Of a stretch of 64,000 nucleotides of DNA, positions 7,718 to 15,395 are shown in pieces. Under the pieces are notes generated by a model. That model was given only the letters and a program-made list of their open reading frames with translations. It made no database searches and had not been told where the DNA came from. A program made the position numbers and the translations under genes. Numbering within the stretch: the first letter of the stretch is position 1; the number at the start of each line of letters is the position of its first letter. Source of the DNA: CBDCHC01 sp965277055 (GTDB lineage Bacteria > Pseudomonadota > Gammaproteobacteria > PS1 > Pseudothioglobaceae); contig OZ255703.1 in the NCBI GenBank assembly GCA_965277055.1, forward strand, positions 1,364,001 to 1,428,000, read 5' to 3'.

Positions 7718-9028
7718 TTAGCTAATAATTTGCATTTTTGAAGCAACAGGAATATTAGTTGCCGTTTGATTATCAGTAATAACCAAATCATATTTATTGT
7801 TTTTGTCAAGACGCCATTGTCCGCCTACTAAAGGAGTTTTACAAATATTTTTAGCAAAAGGAGGAAGTCCTTTACCAGAGAAATTAATCGGACCAACAAT
7901 AGTATTAAGATTAGTTTCTTGAATAGCCTTAACATTAGCGTCAGGATTTCGTATATCTTCTGAGCGCTTTAATACATCTACTGCAATTTCAAATAACGCA
8001 TGAGCAAAACCAATAGGTTGAGTCCACTGCTTATTTGTGCTTTGTTGATAAGCGTTGGCAAGTTGTGCAGATGATTGATTAGTAATACTTGAGGTAAAAG
8101 GATGCGTAGGAGACCACCACACCTCTGATGAAAGGTTGTTTCCATTATTCCCAAGAGCCTCAACTGACTGAGGGAACAACAAAGCCTTACCAATAGATGC
8201 GCATTTTGGCTTAAATCTTTTTTGTTTTGCTTGTGTCCAAAAAGTTGTGAAATCTGGTGGAATAGGTACCCCTGTTACAATTTCCACATCATTATTCTTA
8301 AAGGCTGTAATTTGAGCTGAAAAATCATCAGTTAGATTTTGATAGCGTCCAGTATCAGTAATACTATAGCCAAGTTTATCTAGCACAGGAGGGAATCCTA
8401 CCACTTTATCGCCCCAAGCATTACCATCACCATCATTAGGGAATAGACCACCTACTGATTTATTAGTATCCAGTTGTCCCCACATGTTAGTAAATACTGA
8501 AATAATATCTTCTAATCCCCAGAAAAAATGATATGTGTAATTAAATCCCTTCCATGTATCTGGTTTTGTAGGATTCTCTTGTCTTCCTATAACATAGGGT
8601 TGCCAAGGAGCAACTGTTGAAAGACATGGAATTTCTTCTAGTTCACATACTGTTGATACTGGGTTAGTGGTTTCTGGTGTTGAAGATACAAGCATCATAT
8701 CAATCTCATCTGAAACTATAAGTTCATTAGCAACTTCAGCAGCACGATTTGGGTTAGATTGACTATCTTTAACAACAATTTGAATAGGGTATTTTTTACC
8801 TCGTATATTTACTACTCCATTACTTGATTTAATAAATTGGTTAATAATAAATGAATCGGCTTCAGCAAATGCTGCAAGTGGCCCTGTTCTTGGGCTTACA
8901 TAGCCTAATTTGATAGGTCTATTATTTGCTAATATATGACCAACTGGCATTGTAGTAGCCATAGCCGTTGCTCCAGAATACTTCAAAAAGTCTCTACGAG
9001 ATATTGTGTGTGTTATTTTATTATTCAT
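7718..9028 (-). CDS. Periplasmic substrate-binding protein of the Liv-type importer, Tat-exported
   Basis: A 436-residue periplasmic binding protein of the branched-chain amino acid/amide family. The N-terminus has a textbook twin-arginine motif, SRRDFLK (residues 10-16), and a weakly hydrophobic stretch, so it should be exported folded by Tat. The mature start IKLGYVSPRTGPLAAFAEAD is the usual ligand-binding opening of this family. Most Liv-type binding proteins use Sec, but Tat forms are common next to catabolic genes. It lies 10 nt after the maleylacetate reductase gene and directly before livG. The ligand is unknown; a hydroxylated aromatic acid is a reasonable guess from context. Confidence 0.88.
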   Translation of the reverse strand: MNNKITHTISRRDFLKYSGATAMATTMPVGHILANNRPIKLGYVSPRTGPLAAFAEADSFIINQFIKSSNGVVNIRGKKYPIQIVVKDSQSNPNRAAEVANELIVSDEIDMMLVSSTPETTNPVSTVCELEEIPCLSTVAPWQPYVIGRQENPTKPDTWKGFNYTYHFFWGLEDIISVFTNMWGQLDTNKSVGGLFPNDGDGNAWGDKVVGFPPVLDKLGYSITDTGRYQNLTDDFSAQITAFKNNDVEIVTGVPIPPDFTTFWTQAKQKRFKPKCASIGKALLFPQSVEALGNNGNNLSSEVWWSPTHPFTSSITNQSSAQLANAYQQSTNKQWTQPIGFAHALFEIAVDVLKRSEDIRNPDANVKAIQETNLNTIVGPINFSGKGLPPFAKNICKTPLVGGQWRLDKNNKYDLVITDNQTATNIPVASKMQIIS

Positions 9029-9038
9029 ATATTTATCC

Positions 9039-10115
9039 TTATTGTAATTTTAAATTTGTCATATTACCTTCAAAGGCATTAGCCAGTAGTTCATGTAACT
9101 GTTCTTTATTAAAAGTTCTTGGATTATAATAAGAATTAGTCATTGCTATATCACAAGCACTATCAATATCTTCCTTCTTCATGCCAATATCTTCTAATTT
9201 ATAAACAACTTTACATGTATTTATTAATTCAAACAAACTTTCTCCCATAGGCTTATTTGTTAATTCATAACTAATTTCATCTAATTCAGATACTACCAAT
9301 GAATTAAACCCAGCAGTGTGGGGTAGCATAATAGCATGAGTTTGAGCATGGGGAAGATTAAAACTTCCTCCAAGAGTATGGCAAATTTTATGATGAAGTG
9401 CCATTCCAGCTGAGCCCAGAGCAATAGAGCATAGCCAAGCTCCGTATAATGCTTCTTTTCTTGCCTCTTTATCATTAGGGTGCGTATATATGTTAGGCAA
9501 GCTAGAAAACAATGCCTGAATGCCAAATTTAGAAATTGCGCTTATAATCGGATTTTTATTTTCTGCGTATATTGCCTCAATAGCATGAGCAAGGGCATTA
9601 ATTCCGCTAGTTATAGAAATATTTACAGGTAAGTTTATTGATAAATTAACATCATAAATAACTGTCTCAGGTAATACTTTATTTGTTTTTTGTGTAGTTT
9701 TAATACTATTCTCAGTTTGACCAATAATAGGTGTCATCTCAGATCCTGCATATGTAGTGGGTATAGCAATTTGATTAATATCAGTTCTTAACGCTAATGC
9801 TTTAGCTAAACCAATAGTAGAGCCACCACCAATAGCAACTATACAATCAACATTCAATTTTTGTACTATTTTCAACGCATCACTAGTAACCTCAGTGGGA
9901 GTATGTATCGTAGCATTGGTATACATCCCCGCAATATTATTATTTAATATAGAGGCAACAAATTCAGCCAGTTTTTTTTGGTTAGGTGTTGAGATAATTA
10001 ATGGATTTTTAGCATTGAGTTGGTTAAGCTCATCTGCAAGCGAGTTAATAGTTCCTTCACCAAACAATACCCTAGCAGGATTAGCGCTATATATAAAATT
10101 ATTTATAAGAGTCAT
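9039..10115 (-). CDS. Maleylacetate reductase
   Basis: Iron-type alcohol dehydrogenase-family enzyme (358 aa) that reduces maleylacetate to 3-oxoadipate with NAD(P)H. The start NFIYSANPARVLFGEGT and the IAIPTTYAGSEMTPIIGQT block are characteristic of maleylacetate reductases, and the nucleotide-binding GGGST is at 96-100. The second domain has NALAHAIEAIYAE and the His-rich ALHHKICHTLGGSFNLPHAQTHA. The ATG follows the dioxygenase stop with no gap (TAAATG). It is the point where the hydroquinone and hydroxyquinol branches merge. The longer zinc- or iron-dependent alcohol dehydrogenases lack these sequence blocks. Confidence 0.92.
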   Translation of the reverse strand: MTLINNFIYSANPARVLFGEGTINSLADELNQLNAKNPLIISTPNQKKLAEFVASILNNNIAGMYTNATIHTPTEVTSDALKIVQKLNVDCIVAIGGGSTIGLAKALALRTDINQIAIPTTYAGSEMTPIIGQTENSIKTTQKTNKVLPETVIYDVNLSINLPVNISITSGINALAHAIEAIYAENKNPIISAISKFGIQALFSSLPNIYTHPNDKEARKEALYGAWLCSIALGSAGMALHHKICHTLGGSFNLPHAQTHAIMLPHTAGFNSLVVSELDEISYELTNKPMGESLFELINTCKVVYKLEDIGMKKEDIDSACDIAMTNSYYNPRTFNKEQLHELLANAFEGNMTNLKLQ

Positions 10116-10937
10116 TTAGTTTTCTTCCAAAACAAAATCATAATACACAGACCAATTTCCTTTATCATTTTTATTAAAATTAACAATAAGACTATCTCTA
10201 ACAGCGAATACTGCATCACTATCAATGTATTTATCGCCTTTAACAAATAAATGAGTTGTAAGAGTTTTGTACCCAGGGGCATTAATCAAAAAATGAATGT
10301 GGGCAGGGCGATAGGGGTGTCGTTTAGCTGAGTGTAATAGCTCTCCTACTGGTCCATCAGTAGGTACAGGATAATATTTTGGCATTATAGAGTTAAAGTT
10401 AAAAGCCCCACGATCATTAGCAGTTAATATACCACGAAGATTCACGTCCTCATTTTTTTGTACATCATACATACCGTCAGGTCCTGCTTGCCACACATCA
10501 ATCTTAGCCCCACTAATTGGCTTTCCATTAGTATTTTTCACAGTACCTGAGATGTTCACTACCTCACCATTGATACTATGAGCAATAGTAGAATTATTAT
10601 CAAACACTGGAGCATTATTAGTATGAAATGGGCCCAATACTGTGGAATCAGTACCCTTTTTATCATTACGATTATTAACCATTTCAAGCATCATTGAAAT
10701 ACCTAAAACATCAGAAAGTAAAATAAATTCTTGCCTTTTATCATCACATTTCTTACCTGTTGCAGTCAAAAACTCTATAACTTTAAACCATTCTTCATGA
10801 GTAAGATTAACCTCTCTAACTATAGCGTGAGTATGTTTAATAATAGATGCTAGTATTTCATTAAATCTCTTTGATTCAGTTTTACTATAACTCTTTATTA
10901 CTTCATCGGTAAGATTTTGCTCATTATATTCTGCCAT
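10116..10937 (-). CDS. Hydroxyquinol 1,2-dioxygenase (intradiol)
   Basis: Non-haem Fe(III) intradiol dioxygenase (273 aa) that cleaves hydroxyquinol (benzene-1,2,4-triol) to maleylacetate. It has the N-terminal helical dimerisation domain (about 1-100) and the catalytic beta-sandwich. Probable iron ligands are Tyr157, Tyr189, His213 and His215. The segments RHPYRPAHIHF and THLFVKGDKYIDSDAVFAV match hydroxyquinol enzymes better than catechol 1,2-dioxygenases, which lack the VKGDKY-SDAV form. Catechol or chlorocatechol activity cannot be fully excluded. AAGG lies upstream of the ATG. It is odd that a second ring-cleavage enzyme sits inside a hydroquinone operon. Confidence 0.88.
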   Translation of the reverse strand: MAEYNEQNLTDEVIKSYSKTESKRFNEILASIIKHTHAIVREVNLTHEEWFKVIEFLTATGKKCDDKRQEFILLSDVLGISMMLEMVNNRNDKKGTDSTVLGPFHTNNAPVFDNNSTIAHSINGEVVNISGTVKNTNGKPISGAKIDVWQAGPDGMYDVQKNEDVNLRGILTANDRGAFNFNSIMPKYYPVPTDGPVGELLHSAKRHPYRPAHIHFLINAPGYKTLTTHLFVKGDKYIDSDAVFAVRDSLIVNFNKNDKGNWSVYYDFVLEEN

Positions 10938-10942
10938 GTGTA

Positions 10943-12406
10943 TTACCTTGTATAAAATGGTGGAATATTTGCATCAATATTCACCCAGACAGATTTTGGT
11001 TGAGTATATTCACGCATTACCTCAAAACCCATTTCTCTACCATATCCTGACTCACCCATACCACCAAATGGAGAAGCAGGGTGAACACGCTTATAGCTAT
11101 TAATCCAAACCATACCTGCATTAATATCACTGGCAAACTTGTGCGCCCTCGTTAAGTTATTGGTCCACAAACCCGAGCCTAGTCCATAGATGGTATTGTT
11201 AGCAAGTGCTAATGCTTCTTCATCAGTTTTAAAAGTAGTTACCGAAACAAATGGACCAAATACTTCTTCTTGATTGATAATAGAATCAGGTTTGGTGCGA
11301 ACTACAGTTGGCTCAATAAAATAACCACTTACTAAATCTGCATCATCAGGCTGTTTTCCCCCGCATAAAATTTCTGAACCTTCATCTCTTGCTAATTGAC
11401 AATAATGTAATACTTTTTCTAAATGATCTTTAGAAGTAAGTGGACCCATCTCGGTATTAGTATCTTTTGGGTTACCTAAACGAATAGATTTAGCTAAACT
11501 TATAAATTTAGTTAAAAATTCATCAGCAATGGCTTCATGCAAAATCAAACGAGAACCAGCAATACATGCTTGGCCTTGGTTATGAAAAATAGCAAAGGCA
11601 GAACCGCCAACTGCTTTTGGAATTATTGCATCTTCAAATACAATATTAGGACCTTTACCTCCAAGCTCTAATTGGATTTTTTTAAGATTTGTAGTTGATG
11701 CTTCAACAATTTTACGACCAATAGCAGTTGAACCAGTAAATGCAATCTTGCCTACATCATAATGTTCTGCTAAATGCTGACCAGCAGTATGGCCGTAACC
11801 TGGCACAATATTTACTACCCCTGGTGGAAAACCCACTTCAAGCATAAGTTCACCAATGCGCAATGTAGATAATGGCGCTAACTCTGTTGGTTTAAGAACA
11901 ATACAATTACCAGCAGCTAGAGCTGGAGCCATTTTCCAACTAGTAAACATTAGTGGGAAATTCCACGGCACAATTTGCCCTACAACACCAATAGGCTCTC
12001 GCTTGACATAATTTAGAAATCCAGCATCTACTGGAATAACATCTCCTTGTAGCTTATCTGCCATACCGCCAAAGTATCTAAAACACAACACTGTTCGTGG
12101 CACATCAAGACGAATACAGTCATTAATAGGGTGCCCAGTATCTAGGGCTTCAAGCTGAGCAAGCTCTATAGCATGTTCTTCAATTTTATCAGCAAGTTTG
12201 AGTAACAATGCTCCACGTTCATGGGCAGCTATACTTGACCAATGAATAAATGCTGATTTTGCAGCAGCTACTGCCTTATCAACATCCTCTATCCCCGCCT
12301 CAGCAACTTGAGTAATAATTTCTGAGTTATATGGATTAACAATATCCAAAGTATTCCCTGAAATAGCATCTTGCCATTTTCCATCTATAAGCAATTTATT
12401 TTGCAT
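10943..12406 (-). CDS. Aldehyde dehydrogenase, probable 4-hydroxymuconic semialdehyde dehydrogenase
   Basis: NAD(P)-dependent aldehyde dehydrogenase (487 aa). The general base Glu247 lies in LELGGKGPNIVFEDA and the nucleophile Cys281 in NQGQACIAGSR. The cofactor-binding VPWNFPLMFTSWKMAPALAAGN and FTGSTAIGR segments are complete. Overall the sequence looks like the betaine-aldehyde/2-hydroxymuconic type. Placed between the hydroquinone dioxygenase and maleylacetate reductase genes, it is expected to oxidise 4-hydroxymuconic semialdehyde to maleylacetate. That substrate is inferred from the operon and the known hydroquinone pathway, because the family itself is broad. Confidence 0.85.
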   Translation of the reverse strand: MQNKLLIDGKWQDAISGNTLDIVNPYNSEIITQVAEAGIEDVDKAVAAAKSAFIHWSSIAAHERGALLLKLADKIEEHAIELAQLEALDTGHPINDCIRLDVPRTVLCFRYFGGMADKLQGDVIPVDAGFLNYVKREPIGVVGQIVPWNFPLMFTSWKMAPALAAGNCIVLKPTELAPLSTLRIGELMLEVGFPPGVVNIVPGYGHTAGQHLAEHYDVGKIAFTGSTAIGRKIVEASTTNLKKIQLELGGKGPNIVFEDAIIPKAVGGSAFAIFHNQGQACIAGSRLILHEAIADEFLTKFISLAKSIRLGNPKDTNTEMGPLTSKDHLEKVLHYCQLARDEGSEILCGGKQPDDADLVSGYFIEPTVVRTKPDSIINQEEVFGPFVSVTTFKTDEEALALANNTIYGLGSGLWTNNLTRAHKFASDINAGMVWINSYKRVHPASPFGGMGESGYGREMGFEVMREYTQPKSVWVNIDANIPPFYTR

Positions 12407-12417
12407 TATTCTCTAAC

Positions 12418-13419
12418 CTAAAATTTAACAGCAACTATTGGAGCTTCACCGTTTTTAATCATATCTGGAATTTTTGGACTGCCATTTTCCCAGACAAGTA
12501 GCATAGATCGCTTGTTAGAAAATCCCTGATGGCGAATATCTGCAGGCATACAAGCAATATCTCCTGCACGCATAATAACTTTAGCACGATTTCTACCTGT
12601 AGCACCATCTTTAATATCCCAAATAATTTCATCAGATAACTGACAAAACCATTCGCATCTGTCATTGCCATGATCAATAGGAAGAATAAATTCTTCTGAA
12701 GTTGGACAAAATAATGATTCATGTAACACTGAACACACCGAAGGATTCCATGTAACATCTGAGCGTGATAAGTATGCAAACAAATTATATGCTGAAATTT
12801 CATTTTCAAAACCCTCTTCGGCATGCACCTCTGGTTCGTCTTGTTCAACATCGGCAAACATACGATTTACAGGATAACCATTGTCATCAGTACGTATTGG
12901 AGTATCACCTGGCAGACCTACCATTCTTTTAGCAGTCACTCTTTGTCTGCCTACAGCGCTATCATTATTACCATTATTATCGCCCCATGGCACTCCGGTT
13001 TCCATTGGTGCTGAAAATGGATCATATCCTTCATTTACCCAATTACTAACCATAGCACTAAACACCGACATTAAATCGTCAGATTTAAAACGCTCTGTAA
13101 AATCCCTACCTACAGAAGTATATGCTTCATTAGTCTTGCCAGCAAACATTTCAACCTCACCATAATAATTAGTAGTGCCAAATACGCTGTCAAAATTAAC
13201 TGTGCCATAAAAGAATCCCCAAGCAACATCACGCATTAATGCTCTCATAAAAACATCAATAGCCAAAGTATGTTGACCATTAGGCCAAGTAATATGAGCA
13301 AAATATTCATCACGAGTAAAGGTAAAACTACCTGCTTCAAATACTAGATAGCCAAACTTATTTGGATTGTCGCCTAAAGAGATGTGTGTTTGTAATGTAT
13401 ATTCCATGTTATTATCCAT
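12418..13419 (-). CDS. hapD: Hydroquinone 1,2-dioxygenase, large subunit
   Basis: Large (catalytic, 333 aa, about 38 kDa) subunit of the two-subunit Fe(II) hydroquinone dioxygenase, called HapD or PnpD in pseudomonads. It opens the ring of hydroquinone to 4-hydroxymuconic semialdehyde. I recall iron ligands His256, Asn258, Glu262 and His303 for the Pseudomonas enzyme. Here the same residues occur with the same spacing: His250, Asn252 and Glu256 in HGNDRCEWF, and His297 in ADIRHQGF. DVAWGFFYGTVNFDSVFGT is another family block. Two in-frame ATGs (13419 and 13407) are possible starts. The second has a nearer GGAT, but the first follows AGGA. Confidence 0.9.
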   Translation of the reverse strand: MDNNMEYTLQTHISLGDNPNKFGYLVFEAGSFTFTRDEYFAHITWPNGQHTLAIDVFMRALMRDVAWGFFYGTVNFDSVFGTTNYYGEVEMFAGKTNEAYTSVGRDFTERFKSDDLMSVFSAMVSNWVNEGYDPFSAPMETGVPWGDNNGNNDSAVGRQRVTAKRMVGLPGDTPIRTDDNGYPVNRMFADVEQDEPEVHAEEGFENEISAYNLFAYLSRSDVTWNPSVCSVLHESLFCPTSEEFILPIDHGNDRCEWFCQLSDEIIWDIKDGATGRNRAKVIMRAGDIACMPADIRHQGFSNKRSMLLVWENGSPKIPDMIKNGEAPIVAVKF

Positions 13420-13465
13420 TTAAAATATTAATTCCTAGTGTATGATATATTTGTCCTATCTATAT

Positions 13466-13984
13466 CTACGCAGACATTGATTTGACATGACAAATATCAG
13501 CCCATTTTTCAACCGTCTCAGGACCATGAATTGTTTGCAATAATACACAACTAGGTTTTTGTGCAAGAAAACGATATGCACTACCTACTGGTAACAACGA
13601 CATATGTCCACGATTTAATTTCACCCACCCCATTTTTCTACCAGCAGGCTCAGAGATTAATTTATGAGCACCTTCTGACTCAGGGTCAAGTATTCCATTT
13701 GGATTATCTAACTTAATAAATTCTATTACAACTTCACGATTATCCATATTAAGTGCAAATTCATCATGCGCTGCTGTATACCAATCAGATGTACCTTCGG
13801 CTCGCATAGCCTCAATAAGATATTCAAAATTTTTCGCTACTGCAACACGCTGATATGGCTTAGATTTGGCAGCTACATCGTATACATTAGAAAATACATA
13901 ATTTTTAGGGTCATCATCGATTGCAATAATGCCACCACTATTAAAATTATTAATCGCACCAAAGACTGTTTTGTATTTACTCAT
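13466..13984 (-). CDS. hapC: Hydroquinone 1,2-dioxygenase, small subunit
   Basis: Small subunit (172 aa, about 19 kDa) of the same enzyme, HapC or PnpC type. Family blocks visible are TVFGAINNFNSGG, NYVFSNVYDVAAKSKPY, GTSDWYTAAHDEFAL and RKMGWVKLNRGHMSLLPVGSAYRF, consistent with a cupin-like fold partnered to the large subunit. It is the first gene of the operon, preceded by AGGA 8 nt before the ATG and by a region with an extended -10 and repeated operator-like sites. It overlaps no other gene; 46 nt separate it from the large-subunit gene. Confidence 0.9.
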   Translation of the reverse strand: MSKYKTVFGAINNFNSGGIIAIDDDPKNYVFSNVYDVAAKSKPYQRVAVAKNFEYLIEAMRAEGTSDWYTAAHDEFALNMDNREVVIEFIKLDNPNGILDPESEGAHKLISEPAGRKMGWVKLNRGHMSLLPVGSAYRFLAQKPSCVLLQTIHGPETVEKWADICHVKSMSA

Positions 13985-14052
13985 CTTGTTATTCCTATTG
14001 TTAAAGTTACATTTAAATTTTTACAACACATGCTATTTAAAAAATAAATTTT

Positions 14053-14069
14053 TGTTCATATATTGAACA
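14053..14069. promoter_or_regulatory. Probable IclR-family operator, site 1 (perfect palindrome)
   Basis: TGTTCA-TATAT-TGAACA is a perfect 6-bp inverted repeat with a 5-bp spacer, in the shared control region between hapC and the divergent iclR-type gene. It lies just downstream of the predicted hapC transcription start, as expected for a repressor site. Assignment to the neighbouring IclR protein is inferred from position and repetition. Confidence 0.6.
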
Positions 14070-14071
14070 TT

Positions 14072-14088
14072 AGTTTATATTACGAACA
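14072..14088. promoter_or_regulatory. Probable IclR-family operator, site 2 (degenerate)
   Basis: AGTTTATATTACGAACA keeps 12 of 17 positions of site 1, including the full GAACA half. It begins 19 bp after the start of site 1 and would overlap the hapC transcription start, so two dimers could bind side by side. Confidence 0.4.
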
Positions 14089-14097
14089 ATTATAACA
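14089..14097 (-). promoter_or_regulatory. Extended -10 promoter of the hydroquinone operon
   Basis: On the minus strand TGTTATAAT is an extended -10 (TGnTATAAT). No good -35 lies 17 bp upstream, which fits a regulated or extended -10 promoter. The predicted start near 14082 gives a leader of roughly 100 nt before hapC. Confidence 0.45.
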
Positions 14098-14143
14098 ATA
14101 AATTTCCCTAATATCTATATTTTTTTTACATTATTTAAATTTT

Positions 14144-14160
14144 TGTGCGATATATGAACA
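14144..14160. promoter_or_regulatory. Probable IclR-family operator, site 3
   Basis: TGTGCGATATATGAACA matches the reverse complement of site 1 at 15 of 17 positions. It lies about 75 bp from sites 1 and 2 and nearer the regulator gene, so it may serve activation of hapC or autoregulation of the iclR-type gene. Confidence 0.55.
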
Positions 14161-14166
14161 AATTAA

Positions 14167-14307
14167 CTAGTAAAATGTGAAGGAATGGATAAAAATAACT
14201 TTGCGTTACATCTTAAAGAATATGAGTTTAGGCTTAATCATAAAGGACAAAATATTTATAAGATTTTGCTAGAAGTTTTTAGAAAAGAGCTTCTCAAGTT
14301 ATCTTGA
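14167..14307 (+). pseudogene. C-terminal remnant of an IS1595 (ISXO2-like) transposase
   Basis: An open frame of 46 codons ends at a TGA at 14305. Its translation has the pattern typical of the C-terminal tail of ISXO2-like DDE transposases: GMDKNNFALHLKEYEFRLNH followed by NIYKILLEVFRK, compared with the family's F-x-LHLKE-x-E-x-R-x-NHR...LYK-x-LL-x-x-LRK. A TAA at 14164 closes the frame upstream, and the catalytic domain is missing. The ATG at 14185 has no properly spaced ribosome site, so it is unlikely to be expressed. It marks an old insertion in the regulator's upstream region. Confidence 0.6.
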
Positions 14308-14336
14308 CCCTTTTTAATATAGATACAAATGCTATT

Positions 14337-15107
14337 ATGAAACAACAAAACCACAATATTCTACAAACTCTTGAACGGGGATTGCTAGTTATAACTTCTT
14401 TTGGTAAAGAAAATCCTTCTACTATGTCTATTGCACAAATTGCTCAAAAAACCAACCTCAATAGAGCAACTGTTAGAAGAGTGCTACTTACCTTGCAATC
14501 ACTACAGTATGCTACAGAGAATCAATATAGGCTATGGTCACTCACCCCCAAAGTTCTTGAACTGGGATTTAGCTATCTTGCATCTGTTGACATTTGGGAA
14601 CTTGCTTATCCTCATATGGTCAAAGTATCAGAATTAACAGGAGAGGCATGTTCTATCACCGTACTAGATGGAGACAGTTCAGTATATATTGCTAGAGTCC
14701 CAGCAAATAAAGTTATGAGTATTACTCTTGGAATCGGTTCTAGATTGCCCGCTTGGGTCTCTTCACATGGTAGAGTTCATTTAAGTGGTATGGATAATGC
14801 AACATTAGAAGCATATCTCAAGAAACAGACCAGAAGAGCTTATACCAATGAAACTATTTGGGGTGTTTCCGAATTAATGAACAATATAAATAATGTACGA
14901 ACAAATGGCTATTCATTAGTAATAAATGAGTTAGAGTATGGTTTAGCTGGTCTTGCAGTACCAATAAAAAACAAATATAAGGTAATAAAAGCTGCACTTA
15001 ATATCTCTACTCACACATTACGCACCCCTAAAGATGATATACTAAATACATTTCTCCCTATATTAAAACAAGCAGCTGAAGATATTTCTAAGGCCACTAT
15101 TTTGTAG
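14337..15107 (+). CDS. IclR-family transcriptional regulator (PcaR/PobR-like)
   Basis: A 256-residue regulator with an N-terminal winged helix (about 8-65; MSIAQIAQKTNLNRATVRRVL is the recognition region) and a C-terminal IclR effector domain (about 80-250; SVYIARVPANKVMSITLGIG, LPAWVSSHGRVHLS, GLAGLAVPIKN). Proteins of this type control protocatechuate, catechol and 4-hydroxybenzoate genes and bind aromatic acids or pathway intermediates. I chose the ATG at 14337. A TTG at 14304 would add 11 residues with no family match. It is divergent from the hydroquinone operon and next to repeated 17-bp palindromes, so it is the likely local regulator. The effector is unknown. Confidence 0.85.
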   Translation: MKQQNHNILQTLERGLLVITSFGKENPSTMSIAQIAQKTNLNRATVRRVLLTLQSLQYATENQYRLWSLTPKVLELGFSYLASVDIWELAYPHMVKVSELTGEACSITVLDGDSSVYIARVPANKVMSITLGIGSRLPAWVSSHGRVHLSGMDNATLEAYLKKQTRRAYTNETIWGVSELMNNINNVRTNGYSLVINELEYGLAGLAVPIKNKYKVIKAALNISTHTLRTPKDDILNTFLPILKQAAEDISKATIL

Positions 15108-15301
15108 TATTAGTAGGGTTATTGATTATGAAGCAATCAACAATTTAACCAAACAACTAACAAGTGTTTCAACAAAGAGAAATACTGACAGTTCATCTAT
15201 CGCCTATGGATATGAAATCAAATTTTACAAACGCCACAAACTCCAACTGTGTAGGCTATGTTATTTAACTAACCTAGTGTGGTAGGGATGGGTAGAATTA
15301 A

Positions 15302-15389
15302 TGGTGGAGAGTGTGGGATTCGAACCCACGAAGCATTGCTGCTTACACGCGTTCCAGGCGTGCTCTTTCGACCACTCAGACAACTCTCC
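15302..15389 (-). tRNA. tRNA-Ser (anticodon GGA)
   Basis: A complete class II tRNA: acceptor GGAGAGT/ACTCTCC, anticodon loop CTGGAAC with anticodon GGA, long variable arm, T-arm GTGGG-TTCGAAT-CCCAC and an encoded CCA. The base at the discriminator position reads A, whereas most bacterial tRNA-Ser have G. It lies 6 nt after the metG stop on the same strand, so it may be processed from a metG transcript. Its 3' end faces the catabolic block. Confidence 0.93.
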
Positions 15390-15395
15390 GAATTG

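Noticed and set aside
10116..10937. Catechol 1,2-dioxygenase
   Set aside because: The RHPYRPAHIHF and VKGDKYIDSDAV segments and the maleylacetate reductase next door fit hydroxyquinol 1,2-dioxygenase; no muconate cycloisomerase or muconolactone isomerase is present.
15108..15301. Open stretch of about 55 codons behind the iclR-type gene
   Set aside because: It lacks a start codon and ribosome site and matches nothing known to me. It could be debris, but there is no positive evidence.
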